DNA from: a virus
DNA: 53,542 nucleotides
Virus record (IMG/VR): IMGVR_UViG_3300031251_000024
Location: 1-53,542 of that record
Strand: one strand, 5' to 3'
Below, one piece after another: positions 5,943 to 12,813 of this stretch; within the stretch, counting starts at the first letter, position 1; every line of letters starts with the position of its first letter. The notes under the pieces are model-generated. The model had not been told where the DNA came from. It saw only the letters and a program-made list of their open reading frames with translations, and did not search any database. A program made the position numbers and the translations under genes.

Positions 5943-6438
5943 CCGGCGCAAAGCGTTCACGCTGGGCTCCGCGGCCCTCGCCAGTTCGTGCGCGCCGGTA
6001 CCCGCACCGGCGCGCTCGCTGGCCAGTCGCGCACTCTCGCGGACGAAGTTCGAGCACATCGCCGAGCGGGCCAATGCGCTGATGCGACTATGGGTCGAGT
6101 CCGAAGTGGGCCCCTTCGACATCTGGCTAATCGCGATTCCGGGAGACGACGAACGCGCCGAGACTTGCGAAGTCATAGTCAAGGCCGCATCTGGCGCACC
6201 ATTCGACATAGTCCTTCGGTTTCACGATTACTTTCACGACACGGTCGCCGCGCGCCTCGAATTCCGCGACGCGCTGGTCGGCGCCCTGAAGCCAATCTTC
6301 GAAGGTCCCGGCAAATTCCGGCATGTCGGGAAGCAAGCGTCGCATCGCTTCGAAATCGTCGCGCTCGAACCAGGGGATGTTGTGTGGCGCCATCGGCGGT
6401 CCTCGTCCCCCGGGCTCCATCCTGCGGTAACCGCGTAG
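5935..6438 (+). CDS. Doubtful exported lipoprotein-like gene, probably truncated
   Basis: Begins MISRRKAFTLGSAALASSCA, which looks like a signal peptide with a possible lipobox Cys or Tat-like RR. Third-codon G/C is strong to about 6126 and then falls exactly where an antisense gene (6127..6393) begins. I read this as a gene whose first ~64 codons survive and whose remainder has been replaced. The ATG overlaps the right copy of the 23-bp repeat. Product unknown; it may not be functional. Confidence 0.35.
   Translation: MISRRKAFTLGSAALASSCAPVPAPARSLASRALSRTKFEHIAERANALMRLWVESEVGPFDIWLIAIPGDDERAETCEVIVKAASGAPFDIVLRFHDYFHDTVAARLEFRDALVGALKPIFEGPGKFRHVGKQASHRFEIVALEPGDVVWRHRRSSSPGLHPAVTA
6127..6393 (-). 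CDS. Hypothetical protein, 88 aa, leftward
   Basis: Start ATG 6393 (MAPHNIPWFERDDFEAMRRL) with GAGG eight bases upstream; ends GLDYDFASLGAFVVSRNRD. The pattern IPWFERDDF...VVKVIVKPKDYVEWC...LGAF resembles a small family I recall from rhizobial chromosomes and plasmids. It faces against the early rightward operon, a sign of later acquisition. Function unknown. Confidence 0.65.
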   Translation of the reverse strand: MAPHNIPWFERDDFEAMRRLLPDMPEFAGTFEDWLQGADQRVAEFEARGDRVVKVIVKPKDYVEWCARCGLDYDFASLGAFVVSRNRD

Positions 6439-6453
6439 TCAGAGTCGAATCCG

Positions 6454-6485
6454 TCCACAGCCGTCCTGTGGATTGGTGTGCATAA
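6454..6485. promoter_or_regulatory. Inverted repeat and DnaA-box-like site in a 120-bp intergenic region
   Basis: TCCACAG (6454-6460) and CTGTGGA (6466-6472) form a perfect 7-bp inverted repeat with a 5-base centre. Five bases on, TGTGCATAA (6477-6485) is the complement of TTATGCACA, which fits the DnaA consensus TTATNCACA. It lies upstream of the gene at 6543, so it could be a regulator site or part of an origin. Confidence 0.4.
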
Positions 6486-6542
6486 GTTGCCGGTGTTGCG
6501 TGCGTTGCGTCGTCGTCTTTCTCTCGCACGGGGCACACCGCC

Positions 6543-6776
6543 ATGGCGATCCGCCGGGCCGATCCAAACAATCCTGATCTTTCGTTCCTGCCGCGGGCGC
6601 TGCGCGAGGACCTCCTCCTCCACTGCCGCATCTGCCGCGAGAACCCGCTCGACGTCGTCGCCGACGCGCTCGCGCTCCATCTCGACGAGCTCGCCGGCAA
6701 GGCCCCGGTGGGCGACGAAATGATCGAGGCCGTCGCGGACGCCGGCGCCGAGCCGCAGATGGAGCTCGCGCTGTGA
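6543..6776 (+). CDS. Small ribbon-helix-helix-like protein, 77 aa
   Basis: Begins MAIRRADPNNPDLSFLPRAL. Residues 13-50 (LSFLPRALREDLLLHCRICRENPLDVVADALALHLDEL) read as two helices with a short turn, as in ribbon-helix-helix regulators. The C-terminus is acidic. No good ribosome site is seen upstream. It leads a run of overlapping small genes. Confidence 0.6.
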   Translation: MAIRRADPNNPDLSFLPRALREDLLLHCRICRENPLDVVADALALHLDELAGKAPVGDEMIEAVADAGAEPQMELAL

Positions 6777-6859
6777 AGCCGCGCCCCGTCACATCCGAAG
6801 ACCTCGCCTGGATGGCCGTCGTGGGCCTTCTGCTCGGCACGCTCGCGAGGCTCGTGTGA
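6773..6859 (+). CDS. Tiny membrane protein, 28 aa
   Basis: GTG start overlaps the previous TGA (GTGA). Reads VKPRPVTSEDLAWMAVVGLL then LGTLARLV, one short hydrophobic helix. Its TGA overlaps the next ATG (TGATG). The coupling on both sides is the main support. The motif before its helix (EDLAWMAVV) resembles that in the next gene (ADVAWSVAI), so the two may be related by duplication. Confidence 0.5.
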   Translation: MKPRPVTSEDLAWMAVVGLLLGTLARLV

Positions 6860-7137
6860 TGGAAGGAAGCCGCTTCAATCCCGACGGCAGCCCGCGCCGC
6901 GACCCCATCAGCCCCGCCGACGTCGCCTGGTCGGTGGCGATCGCCGTCGTCGCGACGCTCGGCGCCCTCGCCATCGTGTTTGCGATCGCGCTGGTCGGGA
7001 TGCCCTCCCGTGATTTCCGTTCGCCGGAAGACGACGCCGGCGAAATGACGGCGCCACCCCCACCGCCGTCACGGCCCCGCCTGGATTCTCCTGTCATGCG
7101 ACAACCAGGCGGGGCCATCCGCGTCACGCTGCGGTAG
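6859..7137 (+). CDS. Single-pass membrane protein, 92 aa
   Basis: Begins MEGSRFNPDGSPRRDPISPA; one membrane helix at about 25-48 (WSVAIAVVATLGALAIVFAIALVG), then an acidic segment and a Pro-rich tail (PPPPPSRPR). Translation is probably coupled to the 28-aa gene. Function unknown. Confidence 0.65.
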   Translation: MEGSRFNPDGSPRRDPISPADVAWSVAIAVVATLGALAIVFAIALVGMPSRDFRSPEDDAGEMTAPPPPPSRPRLDSPVMRQPGGAIRVTLR

Positions 7138-7143
7138 GGCGCC

Positions 7144-7830
7144 ATGGGTGCGGGACCAGAGGCGTTCGCCGACCTGCCGCTGTTCGCCTTCGACCTGGTC
7201 ATGATTGATCCGCCGTGGCCCTATAAGCTCCGCTCGGAGAAGGGCGAGGCCAAGAGCTATGCCCGCCACTACGGCGCCATGTCCTTCGCCGAGATCGCGG
7301 CGCTGCCGGTGGGCTCTCTCGCCGCCAAGGACTGCGTGCTGTTCCTGTGGTCGACCTGGCCGCTGCTGCTCGACGGCGGCGATCCGGAGTGCCACTACGC
7401 CAACGGCAACGCTTCGCGCTCGCCGATCGGCGCGGTGATGCGGGCATGGGGCTTCCGCTACGTCACCGGCGGCGCCTGGCACAAGCGCACCGTGACCGGC
7501 AAGACGAGCTTCGGCACCGGCTACCGCGCGCGCTCGTCCTGCGAGCCGTTCCTGCTGGGCATCATGGGCTCGCCCAATACGAGCCGCGCCGAGCGCAACC
7601 TGATCGAGGGCCTCGCCCGCGAGCACTCGCGCAAGCCCGGGGAGGCCTTCGCCTGGTGCGAGCGCTACCTGCCCGGCGCGCGCCGGCTCGAGCTGTTCTC
7701 CCGCCAGAACCGGCCGGGCTGGACGAGCTGGGGCCTCGAGGCCGGCAAGTTCGATCCGGTGGTGTCCATTTCTCCTCCCTCCAATGAGGACGAAAAAAGT
7801 GACATGCCGGCGCCGGGAGCCGCCGCATGA
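7144..7830 (+). CDS. MT-A70 family DNA N6-adenine methyltransferase, 228 aa
   Basis: The catalytic motif DPPW is at residues 22-25 (VMIDPPWPYKLRS). FLWSTWPLLL, GFRYVTGGAWHKR and RSSCEPFLLGIMGSP follow in family order. Such enzymes transfer methyl from S-adenosylmethionine to adenine in DNA. In phages they usually guard the genome against host restriction. The C-terminal ~30 residues are a low-complexity tail. It overlaps the next gene by 4 bases. Confidence 0.9.
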   Translation: MGAGPEAFADLPLFAFDLVMIDPPWPYKLRSEKGEAKSYARHYGAMSFAEIAALPVGSLAAKDCVLFLWSTWPLLLDGGDPECHYANGNASRSPIGAVMRAWGFRYVTGGAWHKRTVTGKTSFGTGYRARSSCEPFLLGIMGSPNTSRAERNLIEGLAREHSRKPGEAFAWCERYLPGARRLELFSRQNRPGWTSWGLEAGKFDPVVSISPPSNEDEKSDMPAPGAAA

Positions 7831-8057
7831 TCGAACCCGTGCGCGGTCGCCCCAACACTTTCGTTGTGTCGTGCGCCGCCTGCGGCCAGTGGCAACGGTT
7901 CACCGGGTGCGCCAGCCTCAAGGAGCTTCTCCAATGCGCGGAGAGGCGGGGCTGGCGCACCGGGGAGCGGACGGCGGGGAGGGGGCGGATCGATCCGCTG
8001 CGCGAGCTGCGGGCCCGGCACCTGTGCGCCGAATGCGCGCTCGAGGCGGCCGCATGA
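7827..8057 (+). CDS. Small four-cysteine protein, 76 aa
   Basis: MIEPVRGRPNTFVVSCAACG: the CAAC pair near the start and a CAEC pair near the end (RHLCAECALEAAA) could form a zinc ribbon around an Arg-rich loop. ATGA overlaps with both neighbours. No function recognised. Confidence 0.65.
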   Translation: MIEPVRGRPNTFVVSCAACGQWQRFTGCASLKELLQCAERRGWRTGERTAGRGRIDPLRELRARHLCAECALEAAA

Positions 8058-8893
8058 GCGAGCTTCCTTACATGCCGGTCAACGTCAATGACGAGATCGC
8101 CGAGACGGCGCACCTCACCAACGAGGAACTCGGCGCCCTGATGCGGCTCAAGTGGGCGCTGTGGAAATCGGGCGGCTACCTGGCCGACGACGGCAAACAG
8201 ATCGCGCGCATCGCCCGGGCCGGCAGCCGGTGGGGCAAGATCGCGCCGGCGGTCCTCGCGCTGCTCACCGTCGCCGGCGGAATGGTGTCGAGCCGGTCGA
8301 TGTTGACAACCCTGTTGATAACTCGTGAGCGGAGGGCAAAAGCCGTCAAAGCTGTCAACGTCAGGAATCGAAAACCTGAGGTGCCTTTGAATTCAAATAA
8401 CCTATTGAAAACACACAAAGTGGGTATTGCTCAAGAAGCCTCCAAGCAGTTGCTTGGAGCCTACAATCATAATCAAAAGAAAGAATCTAAGGATTTTAAG
8501 ACTCTCTTGGAGCCAAGCGCCGCTGCGGTTTGCGGCTCGGCCCAAGGGCATTCGAGCAAAGCAAGTGCCGGTTCTGTCGAGGGTCTGGCCAGATCGTCCG
8601 GAGACGAGGATCTGAACCTCAGCCTCTATGTCCACGGCACCGAGCTCGTGGTGACGCGCACGGGCGTCAACGCGCTGCAGGCGCGCGCGCAGATCAGCCG
8701 CTGGCTCATGCAGATTCCCGACGGCCACGGGCTTGCGCGCGTGCTCGCCGACGTCGACCAGCACAACCTGCAGGGTGCGGCTTTCATCAACGTGGTCGAC
8801 CAGCGGGTCGCCGAGATTGCGGCCGAAGCGGTGTTCGGTTCGAAGCTTCCGTTCGGGGCGACGGCGGTGGGCAGAAAGGCGGGAAGTTCGTGA
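8054..8893 (+). CDS. DUF1376-type replication protein, 279 aa
   Basis: Start ATG 8054 (MSELPYMPVNVNDEIAETAH). Residues 1-~95 match the DUF1376 pattern (PY/YMP.NVNDEIAETAHLTNEELGALMRLKWALW). A Lys/Asn-rich, AT-rich linker covers ~95-175. The C-terminal domain (LYVHGTELVVTRTGVNALQARAQISRWLMQIPDG) is of unknown type. DUF1376 proteins occupy the replication-initiation slot in many phages, often with a helicase loader. No helicase or loader follows here, so host machinery must be recruited. The AT-rich linker is a candidate origin. Confidence 0.75.
   Translation: MSELPYMPVNVNDEIAETAHLTNEELGALMRLKWALWKSGGYLADDGKQIARIARAGSRWGKIAPAVLALLTVAGGMVSSRSMLTTLLITRERRAKAVKAVNVRNRKPEVPLNSNNLLKTHKVGIAQEASKQLLGAYNHNQKKESKDFKTLLEPSAAAVCGSAQGHSSKASAGSVEGLARSSGDEDLNLSLYVHGTELVVTRTGVNALQARAQISRWLMQIPDGHGLARVLADVDQHNLQGAAFINVVDQRVAEIAAEAVFGSKLPFGATAVGRKAGSS
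8301..8480. other. Candidate replication origin inside the DUF1376 gene
   Basis: Repeats TGTTGACAAC (8301-8310) and TGTTGATAAC (8313-8322), with a reversed copy TGTCAAC (8353-8359), lead into the most AT-rich stretch of the window. That stretch has a 12-bp palindrome TTTGAATTCAAA (8386-8397) and a perfect 8-bp hairpin (8440-8447 with 8452-8459, loop AGTT). TGTTGATAA is one base from the complement of a DnaA box. The layout recalls lambda ori inside gene O. Confidence 0.5.
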
Positions 8894-9168
8894 GCGAGAA
8901 CGTGGTGAAATTCAGGGGCCGTCGTATCGTCCCGCGGGGCGATCAACCGCGGTGCGAAACGTGCCGGTTTTGGCAGGTCGACGCCGAGGACGATCGATCG
9001 CCGGGCGAGATCGGCGCGTGCCACCGCTATCCGCCACGTTTTTTGCCGGACAGCCATTTGGCCGATTCGATCGACGGCACCACGTCGGCGTTTACGGGGT
9101 TCTTCCCGGAGACGATGGCGGGCGAGTGGTGCGGCGAGTGGCAGCTGGTCCGCGCAGCCGAAGGCTAG
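8890..9168 (+). CDS. Zinc-ribbon-like small protein, 92 aa
   Basis: GTG start in a GTGA overlap. Cysteines occur as CETCRFWQ, then GACHRYPPRF, then GEWCGEWQL. This C-x2-C...C...WCGE pattern recurs in small phage and rhizobial proteins and probably binds one metal. Function unknown. Confidence 0.7.
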   Translation: MSENVVKFRGRRIVPRGDQPRCETCRFWQVDAEDDRSPGEIGACHRYPPRFLPDSHLADSIDGTTSAFTGFFPETMAGEWCGEWQLVRAAEG

Positions 9169-9176
9169 GAGGCGCC

Positions 9177-9431
9177 ATGTATCGTTGCATCTGTGGCGGC
9201 ACGATGCGGACGCTCGACAGCCGCCCAACCCTGCTCCGCAACGTCCCTGCGGTCCGGCGGCGACGGCGCTGCTCCTCCTGCGGGTTGCGGGTGCGAACCT
9301 ACGAAGTGCCGGCGTCGGAAACCGCGGCGCCCGCCGCAGAGCTGCGAACCGGCGTCCTCATGATACAGAGGGCGCTCGACGATCTCCGCGAGAAGATCGG
9401 GCGAGTCGCATCAGAGGGCGAGGCAACATGA
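9177..9431 (+). CDS. NrdR-like zinc-ribbon protein, 84 aa
   Basis: ATG 9177 follows a strong AGGAGG. The first 45 residues (MYRCICGGTMRTLDSRPTLL ... RRRRRCSSCGLRVRTYEV) match the zinc ribbon of NrdR: two Cys pairs, D-S-R and an Arg run before the second pair, then TYE. NrdR's ATP-cone is absent; a short helical tail follows. It could be a DNA-binding regulator, but only the ribbon is recognised. Confidence 0.7.
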   Translation: MYRCICGGTMRTLDSRPTLLRNVPAVRRRRRCSSCGLRVRTYEVPASETAAPAAELRTGVLMIQRALDDLREKIGRVASEGEAT

Positions 9432-9709
9432 GCAATCCTGCAATCAATGGGGCCGCGCGCCTGGCGCGGGGTGTGGCGTCGGCGGGCGAGTCGATCCTCT
9501 TGGCGGCAGGGCTCTCGATCGACAAGGCCGATGCCCGCTGCTGGCGTGTCACCGCCGCTGGCAAGGAGATGGTGTTCCTCTACTGGCCGGCGACAGGGTC
9601 CTGGCGCTCCGAGGACCGCGCGCGGCAGGGCTACAGCCCCACGACGCTGGTCGCCGTGATGCAGTCTCCCGCTCAAAAGCCGGATGAGGGAACGAAGTCA
9701 CCGGTTTGA
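9428..9709 (+). CDS. Hypothetical protein, 93 aa
   Basis: ATG 9428 in an ATGA overlap. MSNPAINGAARLARGVASAG, then a compact section (ADARCWRVTAAGKEMVFLYWPATGSWRSEDRARQGY) suggesting a small beta-rich fold. No match recognised. Confidence 0.65.
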   Translation: MSNPAINGAARLARGVASAGESILLAAGLSIDKADARCWRVTAAGKEMVFLYWPATGSWRSEDRARQGYSPTTLVAVMQSPAQKPDEGTKSPV

Positions 9710-9762
9710 TTTGTTTCATATTTCAGTGGTACATCTGCGGCTCCGCTGGAGGAATTGCGGGG

Positions 9763-10167
9763 ATGGAGCCGAGCTTCGCCGCCATGGCGGCGGACATCCG
9801 GGACATCGCGCTGGCAGAGGCGGTCGCCCTGCGACGGGCGGGCTCATGGGGTCATCACAGCCTTTCGGCGCTCCATGAGCTGCGAGAGCGCAATGACCGC
9901 GCCGTCGCCGCTGCGGCGCTCCTCGAGGAGCTCGCCCACCATGAGCGGCTTATCCGGGGTCTGCTGAAGGTCGGCGCGCTCGTCGACTTCCCCAATTATT
10001 CAACCAACACCTCGAACCTCTACCCGGGCCAGAAGTGGCTGATCGAGGCCATCGGCGAGGAGGTGCACCTGGAGGAGTGCCGGGCCCGGCTGGAGGCGGC
10101 AGGGATTCGGCATGCGTTCCCCATCCGGCGGGCGGCAATCGTCGGGGTCGCAAAGGATCTCCGTTAA
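9763..10167 (+). CDS. Hypothetical helical protein, 134 aa
   Basis: Start set at ATG 9763 (MEPSFAAMAADIRDIALAEA) after GGAGG about ten bases upstream; an in-frame TTG at 9706 would add an unlikely hydrophobic leader. The N-terminal ~75 residues are helical. The second half (LVDFPNYSTNTSNLYPGQKWLIEAIGEEVHLEECRARLEAAGI) may be a separate unit. Function unknown. Confidence 0.65.
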   Translation: MEPSFAAMAADIRDIALAEAVALRRAGSWGHHSLSALHELRERNDRAVAAAALLEELAHHERLIRGLLKVGALVDFPNYSTNTSNLYPGQKWLIEAIGEEVHLEECRARLEAAGIRHAFPIRRAAIVGVAKDLR

Positions 10168-10183
10168 CCCCCCGAAAACATGA

Positions 10184-10207
10184 ACCCCCGTAAGAGGGTA
10201 CGGGGGT
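10184..10207 (+). promoter_or_regulatory. Strong hairpin just upstream of the gene at 10214
   Basis: ACCCCCGTA (10184-10192) pairs perfectly with TACGGGGGT (10199-10207), loop AGAGGG. No T-run follows, so it is not a standard terminator. It ends seven bases before the ATG and would cover the ribosome site, so it could restrict translation or protect mRNA. Confidence 0.55.
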
Positions 10208-10213
10208 GTCCTC

Positions 10214-10573
10214 ATGTCCGCGTTCCCCGAACCGCCGCCCTTGCCGCGGCTGACCTTCCGGCTGCCGGCCTCGCTGGTGCTGCTGGCCCCGGTCGGCCGG
10301 CATCAGCCGTGCATCCATGGCTGCGTGCTCCGGGTCGAGCGCGGGGGGCTGGTCACCATCGACGGGCCCGACCGCAAGCAGGTCATCGACCAGGCGCAGC
10401 TGTTCCTCAAGGTGCTCGCCAAGGGCCGCTATGTCCGCGACTCCATCCCGGTGGCGATCAGCGGCCCCTGGGGCAGGGACTCGGGCTGGATCACGATCGA
10501 GGCGGGGATCCTGTTCTCGTGGGGGCCGGTGGCGCCGATCGCGGGGTCGGCGGAAACGGGAGATGCAGCATGA
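10214..10573 (+). CDS. Hypothetical protein, 119 aa
   Basis: Begins MSAFPEPPPLPRLTFRLPAS. Mostly beta-rich in appearance (LVLLAPVGRHQPCIHGCVLRVERGGLVTIDGPDRKQVIDQA), then a GW/ITIE section. The start lies immediately after the 10184-10207 hairpin. No family recognised. Confidence 0.6.
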   Translation: MSAFPEPPPLPRLTFRLPASLVLLAPVGRHQPCIHGCVLRVERGGLVTIDGPDRKQVIDQAQLFLKVLAKGRYVRDSIPVAISGPWGRDSGWITIEAGILFSWGPVAPIAGSAETGDAA

Positions 10574-10698
10574 GCGGGGCTTTTACCGAGAACCGCGGGA
10601 AGGTGAACGGCCAGCCGCAGGACCACCATGATCCTTGGCGGCCCATAGCGCGGCCCGCCGATTTCGAGACTGCATCCCGTCAGTTGTTGGCCGGATGA
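10570..10698 (+). CDS. Small polar protein, 42 aa
   Basis: MSGAFTENRGKVNGQPQDHH then DPWRPIARPADFETASRQLLAG. It is flanked by ATGA overlaps on both sides, bridging the 119-aa gene and the NusG-like gene, which is the main support. No function recognised. Confidence 0.5.
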   Translation: MSGAFTENRGKVNGQPQDHHDPWRPIARPADFETASRQLLAG

Positions 10699-11309
10699 TA
10701 TCGCCCCTGACAGCCGCGGCGGGCAAGCGCTGGCTGCTGGTGCGCACCATCCGTATGGCGCACCGGGAAAAGCCCCGCGATCCGCCGCAACGAATGGAGA
10801 CGTGGCTCGATCACCTGAGGGAGGTCGGCTACACGATCTATTATCCGATGATCCGCGAGCAGCGGCCGGTACCGAAACGGCAGATGTCACGCGCGCAGCG
10901 CGCCTCGGACTCGCGGATCGTGCGGCCGCGGGTGGTTCCATTCCTGCCGTACTGGGTGTTCGCCTCTCCCCGCGGCCCGGTTGACGTCGCCAGGCTCGCA
11001 GATCACCCCGGTGTGATCGGCTTCCTCGAGGGGGATGGCGGCGGCCCGCGGTGGCTCCCGGGCGTCGTGGTCGACCAGCTGCGCGAGCGCGAGATCGACG
11101 GCGTGATCCCCGGCGCGACCCCGAAAGAATTCATCTTCCGCCGCGGCGACAAGGTCGAGGTCACCAACGGCGCGTTTACCATGCAGACGGGAATCGTCGA
11201 GGCCGCCCCGGATGTGACGCTGCAGGACATTGACGCCTCGGCGCGGCTCAAGCTTATAATCGGAAGCTACCGGATCGACGTGTCGGTCGCCGACGCCCGC
11301 CACGCCTGA
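10695..11309 (+). CDS. NusG/RfaH-like protein, putative late antiterminator, 204 aa
   Basis: ATG 10695 overlaps the preceding TGA. The NGN-like N-terminal part (KRWLLVRTIRMAHREKPRDP ... LREVGYTIYYPMI, then PYWVFASP and DHPGVIGFLEG) is followed by a KOW motif (FRRGDKVEVTNGAFTMQTGIVEAAPDV). RfaH-type paralogues ride on RNA polymerase and suppress termination. Lying at the end of the rightward early operon, before the late genes, it sits where lambda keeps Q. The antitermination role is inferred from fold and position. Confidence 0.75.
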   Translation: MISPLTAAAGKRWLLVRTIRMAHREKPRDPPQRMETWLDHLREVGYTIYYPMIREQRPVPKRQMSRAQRASDSRIVRPRVVPFLPYWVFASPRGPVDVARLADHPGVIGFLEGDGGGPRWLPGVVVDQLREREIDGVIPGATPKEFIFRRGDKVEVTNGAFTMQTGIVEAAPDVTLQDIDASARLKLIIGSYRIDVSVADARHA

Positions 11310-11393
11310 AGGCCCAAGACCACCACGCGAGCAGCCACCTCGAGCACCACCGCAGGAGCCACCCGGCTCGCCACCGCGGAGTGCTGCCGCTTT

Positions 11394-11663
11394 TCAGATC
11401 ATCCCCAGCGCCTGCATGTAGGTATCGAGAATCGCCTCGTGCTCCTCGCGCTCCTGCTTGTCCTGCTTGCGCAGGCGGATGATGGCGCGCAGCGCCTTGA
11501 CGTCGTAGCCGTTGCCCTTCGCCTCCGCATAGACGTCCTTGATGTCGTCGGCGATTCCCTTCTTCTCCTCCTCGAGGCGCTCGATGCGCTCGACGATGGC
11601 CTTGAGCTGGTCTTTGGCGAAGCGGGTGGCGGGTGCTTCGGCGGTTGCGGTGGCGATCGACAT
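11394..11663 (-). CDS. gapR: GapR family (DUF2312) nucleoid-associated protein, 89 aa
   Basis: [20 protein letters not shown], followed by [39 protein letters not shown]: the characteristic DUF2312 signature including the EAK.NGYD stretch. GapR of Caulobacter clamps overtwisted AT-rich DNA ahead of polymerases and helps topoisomerases. The gene is leftward and isolated between the early rightward operon and the serine recombinase. Such a protein could aid phage replication or transcription, or buffer prophage AT-rich DNA. Confidence 0.9.
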   Translation of the reverse strand: MSIATATAEAPATRFAKDQLKAIVERIERLEEEKKGIADDIKDVYAEAKGNGYDVKALRAIIRLRKQDKQEREEHEAILDTYMQALGMI

Positions 11664-11704
11664 GGTTCCCCCGGTTGGCGCGTCAGATTGGAACCATCAC
11701 CATT

Positions 11705-11723
11705 GTTGACTTTTTAAGTCAAC
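11705..11723. promoter_or_regulatory. Perfect inverted repeat between gapR and the serine recombinase
   Basis: GTTGACTT (11705-11712) and AAGTCAAC (11716-11723) separated by TTT. On the minus strand TTGACT within it could serve as a -35 for gapR. It differs from the TTACGCA immunity operator, so a different regulator is implied. The rest of the 140-bp gap shows nothing clear. Confidence 0.5.
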
Positions 11724-11805
11724 GAAGCTGCCGGCGCGCGCGGATGTACCGCCGCCGGCGGCACGAATTCTCCCGAGAAATCCTGGGCCCGTCGAGGTGC
11801 CGTGA

Positions 11806-12657
11806 GTGCATAGCTCCCGCCGGGTCGCCCGGCTCAAGGCCAAGGGCGAGGTTCGGGCGGAAGCCAAGGCGGCGATCGCCGACCGGGCGGTCGGCTATGT
11901 GCGGGTGTCGACGGATGAGCAGGCGGCGCACGGCCACGGCCTTGAAGCGCAGGAGCGCGCGATTCGCGCCTTCGCCGATTCCCAGGGCTACGCCCTCGGC
12001 GGTATTTTCGCGGATCCCGGGATCTCGGGAAGCGTACGTCCGGCCGATCGCCCCGGCTTCTCCGAGCTGCTGCGCTCGAGCGACGGGACCTCAGTGCTGC
12101 TGGTGTGGAAATTCGACCGTCTGGCGCGGCAGCTGCTTTACGCCGTCACCACCGTCAACGAGCTCGCCGAGCACCACGACATAGTCATCCGCTCGGTCAC
12201 CGAGCCGATCGACACGTCCACGCCGATGGGAAGGACCATCTTCGCCGTGCTTGCCGGCATGGCCGAGCAAGAGCGCCAGGCGATCACCGAGCGCACCTTC
12301 GCCGGCCGGCGCGAGAAGGCGGGGGAGGGCGGGTTCGCCGGCGGCGCGACGCCGTATGGCTACCGGCGCGATCGCGGCGGCGGCCTGGCGATCGACGAGG
12401 CCGAGGCCCTGGTGGTGAAGCGCGTGTTTACGCTGCGCGGCGAAGGTCTCTCCTACGAGGCGATCGCGGCGACGCTCAACGGCCAGGCGATCATGACGCG
12501 GCGCGGCAAGGCCTGGCGCGGATCCGGCATCGCCTACATCCTCGACAACCCCAAATATCGCGGCGCCGTCGAATATCTCTTCCGCTGGGGCGGCGCCGAC
12601 GCCCACGTGCTGCGCGAGGGACAACACCCGGCGATTGCACCGACGCCGCAAATCTGA
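11806..12657 (+). CDS. Serine recombinase (resolvase plus recombinase domains), 283 aa
   Basis: The catalytic domain begins AVGYVRVSTDEQAAHGHGLE (nucleophile Ser of the VRVS motif). FADPGISGSVRPADRPGFSELL, VWKFDRLARQL and TSTPMGRTIFAVLAGMAEQER follow in family order. A Recombinase-type DNA-binding segment comes next (GGATPYGYRRDRGGG...ILDNPKYRGAVEYLF). The coiled-coil/zinc region of large serine integrases is absent. The start is uncertain; GTG 11806 follows GAGG. The genome also has a tyrosine integrase by attP, so this enzyme may do inversion, resolution, or be left from another element. Confidence 0.85.
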   Translation: MHSSRRVARLKAKGEVRAEAKAAIADRAVGYVRVSTDEQAAHGHGLEAQERAIRAFADSQGYALGGIFADPGISGSVRPADRPGFSELLRSSDGTSVLLVWKFDRLARQLLYAVTTVNELAEHHDIVIRSVTEPIDTSTPMGRTIFAVLAGMAEQERQAITERTFAGRREKAGEGGFAGGATPYGYRRDRGGGLAIDEAEALVVKRVFTLRGEGLSYEAIAATLNGQAIMTRRGKAWRGSGIAYILDNPKYRGAVEYLFRWGGADAHVLREGQHPAIAPTPQI

Positions 12658-12708
12658 TCTTCCTTGCGATCTGCCGCACATCGAGCGGCGCTCACAAGGA
12701 GAGGCCAC

Positions 12709-12813
12709 ATGGCCGCAAAAGCAAAACCCAAGACGAAGGCGACCGCGAAGGCGAAGCCGGCGCGCGCCAAGACGAGCGCGAAGAAGACCACGAAGGCCAA
12801 GGCCAAGCGGTAA
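12709..12813 (+). CDS. Histone H1-like lysine/alanine-rich peptide, 34 aa
   Basis: ATG 12709 follows AAGGAGAGG. The peptide is almost only Lys, Ala, Thr, Pro and Arg (MAAKAKPKTKATAKAKPARA...), like the C-terminal tails of bacterial H1-type proteins. Such tails bind DNA non-specifically. It is just ahead of a terminator hairpin and the small terminase gene. A role in DNA condensation is a guess. Confidence 0.55.
   Translation: MAAKAKPKTKATAKAKPARAKTSAKKTTKAKAKR

Noticed and set aside
11376-11394. Terminator after the NusG-like gene (GCGG/CCGC followed by TTTT)
   Set aside because: Only a 4-bp stem, overlapping the gapR stop; too weak to call.
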